A stretch of DNA of 64,000 nucleotides from Benincasa hispida (Eukaryota > Streptophyta > Magnoliopsida > Cucurbitales > Cucurbitaceae). Shown here one piece after another: positions 45,946-57,741 of this stretch. The notes under the pieces were generated by a model that saw nothing but the letters and a program-made list of their open reading frames with translations, made no database searches and had not been told where the DNA came from. Numbering within the stretch: position 1 is the stretch's first letter; each line of letters opens with the position of its first letter. The stretch spans positions 25,064,093-25,128,092 of the forward strand of contig NC_052350.1 in assembly GCF_009727055.1 (NCBI RefSeq), written 5' to 3'. The translations under genes were made by a program, and so were the position numbers.

Positions 45946-46793
45946 ATGACTAGTTCATTGATACAACTGTTGGCTTCGGATAAATTAATTGGGGACAATT
46001 ATGATACATGGAAATAAATTTGAACATAATACTAGTGATAGACGATTTAAGGTTTGTTTTGACAGAGGAATGTCCTTCTATCCCTAGCTCAGATGCAAAC
46101 CAAACTGTTCGGGAAGCATACGACAAATGGATGAAGGTGAATGAGAAATTTCGTCCTACATTCTTGCTAGCATATCTGATGTCTTGGCAAAGAAACATGT
46201 AAACATGCATGCTGCCAAAGAGATTACGAAATCTCTACATGGGATGTTTGGACAACCGTTCTTCTCGCTGAGGCACGTTGCTATCAAATATGTTTACAAC
46301 CACCGAATGAAAGAAGGGGCCTCTGTTAAAGTACATGTCCTGAACATGATGGTTCATTTCAATGTGACAGAGGTAAATGGAGTTATCGTAAATGAGAAGA
46401 GCGAAGCCAGTTTTATTTTAGAGTCTCTTCAAAAAAGCTTCTTGCAGTTTCGCACCAATGCGTTAATGAACAAGATAAAATACAATCTGACTACACTTCT
46501 CAATGAGCTACATGTTTTTCAGTCCATTTTGAGAACAAAAGGACTAGAAGCAAAGGTAAATGTTTCAACTACCAAGAAATGAGGATCGTCCTCTAAAAAG
46601 TCTGATGTTGCTTCTTCTTCTAAGAATAAGAGTATTCCAGTGAAAAAGAACAAAGGGAAAGGGAAGAAAAACTTCTATTGGCTGCAAAGCTACAGACAAG
46701 GAAAAATATTTCTACTGTAGTGAGGCTAGGCACTGGAAGAGAAACTACCCACAGTACCTTGTAGAAAAAAGAGCAGAAAAAGAAAAATAAGGA
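45946..46793 (+). pseudogene. Copia gag remnant, element II
   Basis: The ATG at 45946 opens MTSSLIQLLASDKLIGDNYD and TWK, then stops. It continues NIILVIDDLRFVLTEECPSI, DANQTVREAYDKWMKVNEKF, and after a frameshift KEITKSLHGMFGQPFFSLRH, NHRMKEGASVKVHVLNMMVH and SASFILESL-type sequence through 46582. The lysine-rich tail and zinc knuckle follow in another frame as YFYCSEARHWKRNYPQYLVE, with two of three cysteines changed to tyrosine. It is closely related to the gag at 19233 but shows different lesions. Confidence 0.9.
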
Positions 46794-47708
46794 AATTAGT
46801 TCCTGAGAATTGCTTGCAAATGAGATAATGCTCCAGGTTGTGAACATAGGAGAGTATCTCAGTAAAACCAGTGGGAGATCTTGAAGTTGCTAACAGAAGA
46901 TGAATCATTTACTTTTATTAACGTAATAAAAATTGTTTTTATCTTTAGTAAAAGATAAGTTGTATAAAATCTTTTTTTGTAAATGAAATGTTCATTAGCA
47001 AAAGATATATTTTTGTTCAACTTTCAAGCAACTTTTATGCTAAAACCAACCAAGATTAATGCCTTTTCAAATATTTAGATATTTAAAACAGCTAAAAAAC
47101 AATAAGGCAAAAGAAGTATTCTGGTACTCATCTTTAGTTATTGTCACATCACGTCTTAATGAGATTAAGAAGGTTAAAAGTTGTAATCTAAATAAGTTAG
47201 AAGACAAATCTTTGAACTTTATGTGTGTCTTATCTTGAATAAGATGATCAAATTTTAAAAACCAAAGAACCCTTAAAAGCTTGTACATTCAGATCTTTAT
47301 GGTCTAGTGAATGTTAAAGCATAAGGAAGGGTGTGAATATTTTAGTAGTTATTCTAAAGTTCAATTATATTTACCTAAGTTGTGAGTTTAGAACACTTGA
47401 AAGGTTCAACGTGTATAAACTTTTTAGGTAAAATAAGTGAAATACTTTGATTAGATCAAAGTAAAGAGTATAGAGAATTAGAGATTTCTAGGGCTATTTT
47501 GATAGAACATGGAATCTAGTGATAATTTTCTACATCTAGTTGCCTTAATCGTTTTGAACATCATTCCATTTTAAGGTGTTTCTGAAACTCCACATTAGAT
47601 ATGGAGAGCTCATAAAAGTTGTTTATGATATGTAAAAGATGTTTACATAGTTCAGAAATCTGGAATATATCGGCTCATGTGTTAGTGTCGAAACTTTCAG
47701 TATTGGAA
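46794..47708 (+). pseudogene. Decayed integrase remnant, element II
   Basis: Scraps in shifting frames recall the KEPLKLVHSDLYGPVNVKA junction of pre-integrase and integrase (about 47265-47340), then an LxSDRGGE-like region with FDRTWN (about 47440-47530). Homology to element I (20330-20720) is clear at the DNA level. Nothing further of pol remains before the 3' LTR. Confidence 0.65.
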
Positions 47709-49640
47709 TTGTTGGGAATATCCTAGAACTCGCAGTTCGTGTTAAATATTCTATTTATCAATAATAATAAGTTATTGATTTTGTATTCTATTATGAAAAT
47801 CCAATAAACATATCCATGGCTATAGTCTGAATACTGTAATTTTATGTGGTGACATAAACAGAATCAAGTTAACAGTATATAGCCTAAATAGTCTAATAAG
47901 TATATGGATGAAATTCGGCATCTCATCTTGGTAACACTATTGGATGCGGTCCACTCTATAGTTGTTACAAGAAGTTGTAAAGTGCTACAAATGATGTGAT
48001 CCACAGATCATTCATGTTAAGACATGTGAGTGGGAGCATTCTATGCAATCAATTTGCATATAGACTAGACCATGAAAATAGTCACTTTTCTTTATAACGT
48101 CCGTTTACTGTAAAAATTGACTATTTCATTATTAAGTAACTTAGGTTAACTCGATCTTAATCTTGAGCTAGCTATGAACTCCTACTTGTTTAGGATTATC
48201 CTTTGATCTGCATGGGTGAGAGTAGTCAACAGCACTGCTCAATAAGCCTCCCATTTTGGGATAAGACCGGATGAATAGCTGGGGACATAGCCCTGCAAGA
48301 TGGAATTCATTCCTACCCGATTTAGGGTTAGCAGATAGGTTATTCTCTTAAGTACTAATTCCAGGTCTTGAACAATCGAGGCCCTACCTTCTCATGATAT
48401 AGAAAGTACTTGATTCATTGGTGTTATGAATCAAAATTGTTCATTAGAGGGTCAGTAGGAACTTAAGGAACAAGATGTATTCACAGGGGTAAAACGGTAA
48501 TCTTGACCCAACTGTGATTATGAAAAACTTGTGAAGGATCAACTTACTAATTATGGTATTATCAAGTGGACATAATATATAGTGAAAGAAGTTCAACTAT
48601 GGGCTATAGTGAAGTGACCCATTAGTTAACGAATGGGGGTTAATTTGGTATAATGAGTTTAACCAATTAAACTCGGATCGTTGGAGCTCATGATTTGTAG
48701 GTTCGCGAGGTTCCCCTACTAGCTTATAAATGGATAAGCTTTAGAATAGCATGATAAGTTAATTTGAAACGTTCAAATTAGAATTAAACGGAATAGGAGA
48801 ATTTGTATTTAAATATGATTTAAATATATGAAAGTGGATTTGTGTAAAAATTAATTTAATATTTTATATTAAATTAATATTTATTTAAATGATTATTTAT
48901 TAATTTTATTAGAAAATCAATTTATGAATTAATTTTATAAAATTAATAATATTTTTCATTTTAAAATCAAAATTGATTTTGAAATCATTTTTTGATGAAA
49001 ATAGAAAAATTGGAAAATTGCNTAATTTTATTAGAAAATCAATTTATGAATTAATTTTATAAAATTAATAATATTTTTCAATTCTAAATCAAAATGATTT
49101 TGAAATCATTTGATGAAAATAAAAAAAAAAAAAATGGAAAATTGCGCAAAATGAAAAAATGGGTTTTTCCATTACCATCCTTAACTTGCTCACTCAAAAA
49201 CCATTCACTTTCTCCTCAATTACTCCAAGCATGAGCTGCATCTCATGCAACCATCATCTTTGCATGTTGACCTGCAATAAATAAAGAAGATTGGAGTGGA
49301 ATTGAGGCATAAATTCAAAAGAGGTTTTTGAGAAAAAATTGTGCTGAAGAAAGAGTTCTTCAAACGGGTTGATGTAGTGAGCTTCTTCCAAGTTTTTCGT
49401 TCGTTCAAGCTGTTCCCGAGTCCCACAACTCATTCTAAAGCTCCAAGAGGATAGTGGGGAAGATCTTGAGATGGTTCACGACAAGTTTTGGAAAAGACAG
49501 CTGCTAAGGATCAAGATCTAGAAGAGTTCTACCAAGGTATGACTTCAAACCCTGATATATTAGATGAGCATGCTTTAGTTTTTGCCAAAACTAATGAATT
49601 AGAATGCTTATTGATCCTTTACTTCTGTTGCATGCTAATT
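47709..49640 (+). repeat. 3' LTR of element II
   Basis: It starts TGTTGGGAATATCCTAG and follows family A to the CTTCTGTTGCATGC end. A tandem 122-bp duplication with an ambiguous base at its joint lies at 48901-49144. It retains a donor-like AAG/GTATG at 49534-49541. Confidence 0.8.
48901..49144. repeat. Tandem duplication with an N at the joint (probable assembly artefact)
   Basis: TAATTTTATTAGAAAATCAA begins at 48901 and again at 49023; both copies run to GGAAAATTGC. A single N at 49022 sits exactly between them. A gap-fill or contig join that left two overlapping ends unmerged explains this better than biology. Confidence 0.75.
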
Positions 49641-50277
49641 TACTCTTACAGGAATACCGTTCAAATAAAATGCATATCTGTAGGCAACCCAAAAGTAGTA
49701 TACTTTTCAAGTAAAAGAAAATCAAGTATTTGTGATGAAAAATGCTAAAATTTCTGGAAAAGTATACATACAAGAAGCCACCATGTATTATATTGAGTTT
49801 CCATAAGAGCAAAAGTATATCAATAAGAGTTATTGACTAAAATTGACAAAAGTAGTTTAAACAGGTCAGATGCATCTTACTCGAAGAGTTGAGGGTACCT
49901 CAATATAGTGGGAGAATGTATAACAGCCTAGCCATAATTTGGGTTTAGTGGAAACTCAAGTCATAAGATCTTGGTGATAGTATCGAGAAACAAGAAGTTG
50001 TGAAAATAAGATGCTTTCCCTATATTTTTTTGAATTGAAGTCCGCTTTATACTAATATGTTTACAGCGATCCTCTTGACTAAAGTGTTTAAGGATCACCT
50101 AGTGAAACTAGGACTACGGATTGTATAACCTAGGGCAAGTGGGAGAAAAACCCATGGGTATGTGATACCTAAAGGCAAACCATGGGTATGTGTTGCCCTA
50201 ATTTATTGCTGTAAAACTAAAAAACTCAATGTATTCATATGTATATTACCACTGAAGTTTTAGTCCAAGTGGGAGTT
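49641..50277 (+). pseudogene. Copia RNase H tail and polypurine tract
   Basis: Relics of the polyprotein end include LLTKVFKDHLVKLGLR (about 50073-50125). Two AAGTGGGAG tracts follow (50139-50147 and 50267-50275), the second right before the LTR. It resembles 20690-21186 of element I closely. Confidence 0.65.
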
Positions 50278-52045
50278 TTTTAGGTTTTATGTCCTAAAAC
50301 TCGTGGTTTTGTAAACAATAAACTTATTGTGTAAATTGATAAAGTTGTTATTAAATATATGAATTGTTTATTTTGCTTTAGAAATAAATCCAATTAACTC
50401 AAAGATCCATGACTATTACATGAGTACTTAAACTTTATGTGGAGACATAAAACTGGATCAAGTTTGAGTAAATAGTCAAAATGATCTATAGTATACGAAT
50501 AAGGTTGGATGCCTCATTCTGGTAACATTATTGGATGCGACCCACTCTGTAGTTATAATTTGTTGTAAAGTACTACAAACGAAGTGATCTGATTCATTCA
50601 TGTATTGACATGAGGAGGGGTGTCTTATGTAATGAGTTTTCATAAGATTGGACTAAGAATTAAGACACTCTTACTTTATAACGTTGTTTACTGTTTAAGA
50701 CTGACTATTTCAAAGCGATGACCTAGTTAACTTGACCTTATTCATGAGCTAACTATGAACTCATGTTTATTCGGGATTATCCTTAGATTTGCATGGGTGA
50801 GGGAGGCTCAACAGCGCTGGCTCAATAAGCCTCCAATTTTAGGGGTAAGATTGGGTAGATAGCTGGGGACATAGGGTGTAAGATGGAATTCACTCCTACC
50901 CGCTTTTAGGGATACTAGAAAGGTTATTCCCTTACGTGCTGATTCCGGGTCTTGAACAAGGGGAAGGACTCGGTTTAGTGATTGGATCACAAACCAATTG
51001 TTCATTAGAGGATCAGTGGGACTTAAGGAGTAAGATGTAATCTCGGGGATAAAATCGCTTTTGACCCAACCGTTATTATGAACAACCTGTGAAAGATTAA
51101 CTTACTAATCATGGTTATATCGGATAGACATAATATATCTACAGTGAGGGGAGTGCAACTACTGGGCTTTAGTGGAGTGACCGGATAGTTAACGAATGGT
51201 TGTTAATTAGGTTAAAGAGTTTAGTCGGTTAATCGCGGATCACTAGAGCCCATGATCTGTAGGTCCATGAGATCCCTCTACTAGCTCATATCAGACTAAA
51301 CCTTAGAATAGTGTGAAAAACGAATTTGAAGTATTCAAATTCGGTTTCTGGAGCAAAACGTTAAATATATACGATATATTTAACCTAATGTTTAATTGTG
51401 AATTAGACATAAAGAGAGAGAAAATAAAAAATATTTAAATATCAAGATTATGAATAGGGATTCATATAAATTGGGATTAGTGTTGGATTTAATATTTAAT
51501 TAAATTAATTAAATTATTTAATTAGTTATTTAATATTAATTTAATTTTAAAATTGATTATTAGAATTAATTTTGAAATTAAATGAAATTGGTCAAAATTG
51601 AAAATTGTTGACTAGGTTAAAAATGCAAAGGAAGTCAAATAGTTGACTTTTGACTTTTGAAAAACAAAAAGTCAAATTTGTTGACTTTGGACTTTGAGAG
51701 TCAAGTTTAACCAAATTAATAGAAAGATCCAACATTTGTGAGTGGGAAATTTCAACTATTGAATTGTTAAGTGTTGTCTTCATTTGAAGACACTTGCCTC
51801 ACTAAATCTCACTTTGAGTTAGTGGATTTCTTAGTATCAAATTCTCATCAAACTTAAAGTTGCATGTTTTGCATGTAATGATCTTTAAAAGGAAGTGTTT
51901 ATTGAATTTCAAAAACTCGTGGCCATAGTGCAATTGGATGAGATTACTTGTTTCATTTGCATGCTTATCCTTTATAATTAACCTAATTAGAGTACTTTAG
52001 ATTCGTTTTTCTTCCGTTGCATATCTGTTCGTTCCATCAATCATT
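50278..52045 (+). repeat. Family-A copia LTR
   Basis: It starts TTTTTAGGTTTTATGTCC (the usual TGTTGGG is mutated) after the polypurine tract and ends near TTCCGTTGCATATC. With the RNase H tail to its left it is a 3' LTR of a further, otherwise deleted copia copy. Near 51590-51715 it has GTCAAA/TTGACT words repeated on a short scale. Confidence 0.75.
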
Positions 52046-54286
52046 GTATAGGATACCTCCACTCGCAAGTCTCCACATGAACAATTTGGATCACATCATT
52101 TGTAATGCTTACAACATTTGTAGCACTTACAAAGTGGGACTTATCCATATTATTACCAAGATAAGGCTGAAGGATCTCATTTTACAGAGAACTATAAGTG
52201 GAAGTGGATTGTCCAAATCCCATTTTGATTGAACATAAACATTTACAGTAAAACGTACAGATTATGTACTTTAACTAAATATAGAATGCTTTTGAATAAG
52301 AAACAGAGTTAAGAGATTATACCTTTGAAGAACTCTTCTTCGCATTAATCCCACAAACTTTCACGAACACTTCGGAAAGCAACTAGCTCTCCTCGAATAG
52401 CAACCAAAAATCGAACCAAAAGGTAAAGGACACTACCACTTGTATTCTCAAGGTGAGAACCTAAGAGTGGTGGGCTCTGGCTATTTTGGTTAGGAGCGAG
52501 TTTGTGAGATTGGAGGAGGAAGACGATTGAAGAAGAAACTCTCTATCCAATAGAAAAATCTCTAAATCATTTAGACTTAGTCAGACTATCGTATAGGCTC
52601 TGAATTTGTGTAGAAGATCTAGGAAGAATAAGAAAAACTGTTTTTCTTTTATTCTTTTTTCCATAAAAAACCACTAACCTCCCACTAAGATGGTTAGAGA
52701 GAAAAAGGGGATAATTATCAAATAATTAATTATATAAATAAATATGATAACCAACTTATCATATTATATTTATAATCTATAATTTTAATATTGTATCACA
52801 TAAAATACTATTTATATGATAACCAACTTATCATATTTATATTAAATTTAACAACTATAAATCTCATTCATAGCAAATATATTTCAATCACATTCAAACA
52901 TTTATTCCTCCAATTAAACTATAATGTATCAAATATATTATGTCAATTATATCATATATAATTGAATCAATTTAATTATATGATATATAATTAAATTCCC
53001 TCTTATTAATTTGAACATTTCAAATTAACCCAAAAACTGATTCTTAACTAAATCCTTTTGAGTTACCAAAGGGACCTTATGGACCTGTAGCTTAAAGCTC
53101 TAACCGTATGTGAATAATTAATTAAATTCTCTAATCACATTATACACCACCCGTTAACTGTCCGACACTCCACTAAAGACGGAATGCTACACTCTTCGCA
53201 ATACAGATATATTTCAGTGTCCATCGGATATAACCAATCAACAATTTGATGACCCTTCACAAATTACTCATAAAAACAGTTGGGCTAAATTACCATTTTT
53301 CCCCTGTAGTTACATCTAACTCCTTAAGTACACTGATCCCTCTAATGAACAATAGATCATAATCCCACTATGACTATATCCCTCTTGGACCAAGAGAGGG
53401 TGTGGTGCCACATTATTCAATACCTGAAATCAGCCCTTAACGGAGAAATTTATCTACTTACCCCTACTTCGGGAAGGAGTGAATTTCATCTTGTGTAGCT
53501 GAGTTCCCAACTCCCCAATCAGACGAATCCCCAAAATGATAGGCTTGTTGAGTTGACGATCTGGCCACTCTCACCCATATAAATCAAAGGACTGCCCTCA
53601 TAGGCAAAAGTTCACAAGTCACTCAGGATTAAGGTCATGTTACCTATGGTCATCCTAATGAAATGAAAGTCTCTATTATGAATGACAGTATATAATGAGA
53701 CTAAACATTTCGTGGTCCGGTCTTATACAAACTCTTTTGTATAGAATATTCTCGCTCGCATGTCTAATACATGGATGATCAGGATCAGATCATTTGTAGC
53801 AGTTTACAATAATTGTAACACCTACAACGCGGGCCATACTCGTAGTGTCACCAAGATAAGGTACCCAGCCTTATCCATATACTATAAACCAATTAGGTTA
53901 TCACTTAAATATGATCCAATTGGATGTTATTTTATTGGTTTGTGGTTAATGCAACTAAAATGTCATATATTTCATAGACAAAGTAAATAAAATATCAAAT
54001 ATTAGTAATCACAGATATGTTTGTTCATACAAGATCTACAAACTATAGGACCCTACAAGATTTAGGGCATCAACCCTAATAAAGGCACCCAACCTTATCC
54101 ATATAGTATAACCCTTTAGGTTATTACTTGAACATGATTCACCTGTATGTCTACTACATACTTCAAGTCTCATGAAATAACACTGGATTTTCTCATAATG
54201 GATAACTAATTATTGCATATTCAAAATAATCAATTATTATATTAAATATCTAATTAACTACATGGCTGTAGGGCTTAAATCCCAAT
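52046..54286 (-). repeat. Copia LTR fragment split by a solo LTR
   Basis: The halves 52046-52167 and 54082-54286 join to give the ACCAAGATAAGGCACCCAAC context found in other reverse LTRs. On the reverse strand it would begin near 54286 (TATTGGGATTTAAGCCC), next to a purine tract (GTGTAAGCGGGAG). Confidence 0.7.
52168..54081 (-). repeat. Solo family-B LTR with perfect target duplication
   Basis: It runs from TGAAGGATCTC at 52168 to ...CAACCCTAATA at 54081 (1914 bp). AAGGC flanks both sides (52163-52167 and 54082-54086), and the surrounding LTR is continuous when the insert is removed. A solo LTR of this kind forms when the two LTRs of one element recombine. Confidence 0.88.
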
Positions 54287-54299
54287 AATCTCCCGCTTA

Positions 54300-54580
54300 C
54301 ACTAAAGCTGACGAGACATAAGTTGTGAGATATGTATCCTAAGGCATGCTCTATACTTAACAGTATTGTAAAAAACAATTTGTTCAATGGCAAAATGAGG
54401 CATATTCACCTGAGGCATGGAACTGTAAAACACCTGTTGAAGGAGGGAATTTTCTCCTTTGAGTATATGAAGTCTGAGAGGAATTTATTAGATCCTCTCA
54501 CCAAAGGCCTAAAAATGAGAGTAGCTTTAGAATCTTCAACAAGTATAGGACTCAAACCCTTATATCCATAGTCCTTTATT
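54300..54580 (+). pseudogene. Copia RNase H C-terminal fragment
   Basis: Forward frame with GKMRHIHLRHGTVKHLLKEG, IFSFEYMKSERNLLDPLTKG and LKMRVALESST. This is the (H)IxxRHxxVxxLLxxG...DPLTKGL end of copia RNase H, of a different copia subgroup from family A. It is followed after about 100 bp by a family-B LTR, so it belongs to family B. Confidence 0.85.
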
Positions 54581-54672
54581 TGTGTGGTCTATTGCGATAG
54601 ACTTGATGGATAATCTAGAAATTCTTCATAGCTTAGTTTTGTGTGGTTTATTGTAATGGTCTAACTCCTTAA

Positions 54673-55855
54673 TGTTGGGGGTTAATGCCCTAAATCTCGT
54701 AGGTTCCATAATCGGTAATTGTAATGTACAAACATTTTATTTATATAATAAAATATGCGATGTTTTATTTTAAAATTAGTTGCATTAACTACAAACCAAT
54801 AAACTAACATCTAGAGTTATCTTATAGCTTACACATGTATGTAGAGACATACGGGTGAATCATATTTCAATGATAACCTAAATGGTTTATAGTAGATGGA
54901 TAAGGTTAGATACCTTTTCCTGGTGACACTACGAGTATGTCCCACTTTATAGATATTATAATTGTTGTAAAGTGCTACAAATGATTTGATCCTGATCATT
55001 TATGTGGAGACACGTGAGTGGGGATACTCTATACAAAGAAGTTTATATAACACTGGACCACGAAATGTTTAGTCTTATTATATAATGATGCTCATAATAA
55101 AGACTTACATTTCACCAAGATGACCATAGGTAACATGACCTGAATCTTGAGTAAGTTGTGAAATCTTGTCTATGAAGGTGGTCCTTTGATTTATATAGGT
55201 TAGAGTGACTAGATCGCTGACTCAACAAGCCTACCATTTTGGGGATTCGTCTGATTGGGGAGCTGGGAACACAGCTACATAAGAAGGAATTCACTCCTTC
55301 CCCAATGTCAAGGCAAGAAGATTCATTGCTCCCTTAAAGGCTGATTCTAGGGCTTGAACAATGTGAGTCATACCCTCTCCTTGTTCGAGAGGGGTTTAAT
55401 CATAGTTGCTATGATTTATTATTCATTAGAGGGATCAGTGGTACTTAAAGAGTTAGATGTAACTATAGAGGCAAAATGGTATTTTTGACCCAGTTGTACT
55501 TACGAGCAATTTGTGAAAGATCATCGTACTATTGATTGGTTATATCCAATGGACACAAAAATATATCTGTAGTGCGAAGAGTGTAGTTTTCGGTCTTTAG
55601 TGGAGTGTTCGGTAGTTAACATATGGTGAATAAGTTAATTAAAGAGTTTAATTAATTATTCACGTATCATTGGAGCTTCAAGCTACAGGTCCATGAGGTC
55701 CCTTCGGTAGCTCAACGAGAATAAATGTGAATAAGTTTTTGGATTAATTTAAAATTTTCAAATTAATTAAGAGAATTAATTTATGGAAAAATAGACATGC
55801 GCAATGGAAAAGAGAATAGATTTTACTCCAATTGCATAAATAAAAAATTCAACCC
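54673..55855 (+). repeat. Family-B copia 3' LTR, forward, truncated
   Basis: It begins TGTTGGGGGTTAATGCCC just downstream of the RNase H fragment and follows family-B sequence until about 55855, where sequence in the opposite orientation takes over. Confidence 0.8.
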
Positions 55856-55859
55856 TAAA

Positions 55860-57741
55860 TAAACTAATTAGGGTTTTTTTGAAATTTTACCTTTGAAGCT
55901 CCCAAAACTCATCTATCTCCGCTCGAACATGAACCGGACAACCACTAGAGCTGACTTACTATCATCTGAACTCAGAACCGGGTTGTGGGACTCAATGGAT
56001 GAAGAACCCGAGAGAGAGAAAGAAAGAGATGGACATAGAAGAAGGGATTTTGGGTTGGGTTTGAGTTTTTTTAAGCCCAATTTTAGAAAACTATTTTGAC
56101 AAAAAGTCCAAAAGTTTTTAATCCAAAATCACAAGCCCATATTTATAGAAAAGGGTCATGCAAAATTGCATGAAATAACTTCATAAAATCCCAACACCTA
56201 GAATCCACTATCTAAGTGGGCTTAATTTCTCAACTATAAGCCAACACCTAGCCCATTATTTTGTTAGTGGAATTTTCCAACAAAAGTTTGGATTTTTCCA
56301 CTAACTTTAGTCAAATGGCAAAATAGTCATTTGGTCAAAGTCAAACTTTGACCGAAAAGTCAACATTTTAACTTTTTATAATTTTTTCCATGTGACTAAT
56401 TTTGACCTCCCGAGCATGAATCCACATTTATTTTCTTGAAATTCAAATCACATTTGAATATAAGGTCGGTCAAAGTTTTGACTTTTCAAAGTCAAAGTCA
56501 ACTCTTTGACTTTTTACATCTTTGACCGTTTCCATTATTTTCAAGCTTCCAAATATGAAGGTATTCATATTCTTGATATTTAAATCACATTTAAATATTA
56601 AAGCTATATCTCTAAACTAAAAAACCGACCACTATATCACATATACTTGTCGATTTCTCTCTCTTCACCTAATTCGAACAATTTGAATTATTCTATCATA
56701 CTATTCTAAGTTTATTCCATATGAGCTAGTAGGGGAACCTAATGAACCTATAGATCATAGGCTCCAACGATTCGAGATTAGCTAGCTAAACTCTTTAGAT
56801 GGAGCTAATCAACATTCGTTAACTCACGGGTCATTCCACTATAGTCCCGTAGTTGCACTCCCCTCACTATAGATATATTTATGTCCATATGATATAACCA
56901 TGATTAGTAAGCTAATCCTTCACAGGTTGTTCGTAATCTCGGCTGGGTCATAAAAACCGTTTTACCCCTGAAACTACATCTTATTCCTTAAGTTCCACTG
57001 ATCCTCTAATGAACAATTGGTTTAAGGTCCAACCTATAAACCGAACCCCCTCTCGGGCCAATGAGAGGGTGGGGCCCCTTGATCAAGACCTAGATTCAGT
57101 ACTAAAGGGAACAACCTATCTACTATCCCTATAACGGGTAGGAGTGAATTTCGTCTTGCACCATATGTTCCCAGCTATCCACTTTATCTTAGCCCTGAAA
57201 TAGGAGGCTTATTAGGCCAGCGATAATGAGCTGCCCTCATCTATGCAGATCTAAGGATAATTTCGAGTGAACAAGAGTTCATAGTTAGGTTAGGATTAAG
57301 ATTAAGTTATCTAGGTCATCAATTAACGAAATAGTCAGTTTTATACATTAAACGACATTTAGAACGTAAAAAGTGACTATTTCATGATTCAGTCTTATGT
57401 AAACTCTTTACATTGAATGCCTCCATTTTCATGTCTCCACATGAACAGTTTAGGATCACATCGTTTGTACTAACTACGAAAATGGGCCGCATCCATAGTG
57501 TCCCCAGAATAAGGTACCCAACCTTATTCATATACTATAGACCATTTTGGCTATATATATTTGAACTTGATCCACATTCATGTCACTATATAAAGTTCAA
57601 ACTAAACTTAATATCCTCGGAACCTCGGTTTATTCGATTCATGAATATAGAATTTAAATTTACTAAAGATTTTCAATAATAACTTTATTGAACAAGAATA
57701 TGATATTACAAACTACGAGTTTTAGGACATAAAATCCAACA
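55860..57741 (-). repeat. Family-A copia LTR, reverse
   Basis: The reverse strand begins TGTTGGATTTTATGTCC at 57741, next to the purine tract CAGGTGGGAGTTTG. The left edge is uncertain. Between about 56270 and 56525 it is rich in GGTCAAAGTCAAACTTTGAC words, a self-complementary cluster. Confidence 0.75.

Larger units (their letters stand above)
39774..49640 (+). mobile_element. Copia family-A element II with a nested solo LTR
   Basis: The parts are a complete 5' LTR (39774-41668), PBS, leader (41684-43487 and 45367-45945) split by a reverse family-B solo LTR (43488-45366), gag (45946-46793), a short decayed integrase remnant (47067-47560), and a 3' LTR (47709-about 49640). Protease, RT and RNase H are deleted. 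The 3' LTR has diverged considerably from the 5' one, so the insertion is old or the two LTRs come from different copies. Confidence 0.85.
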
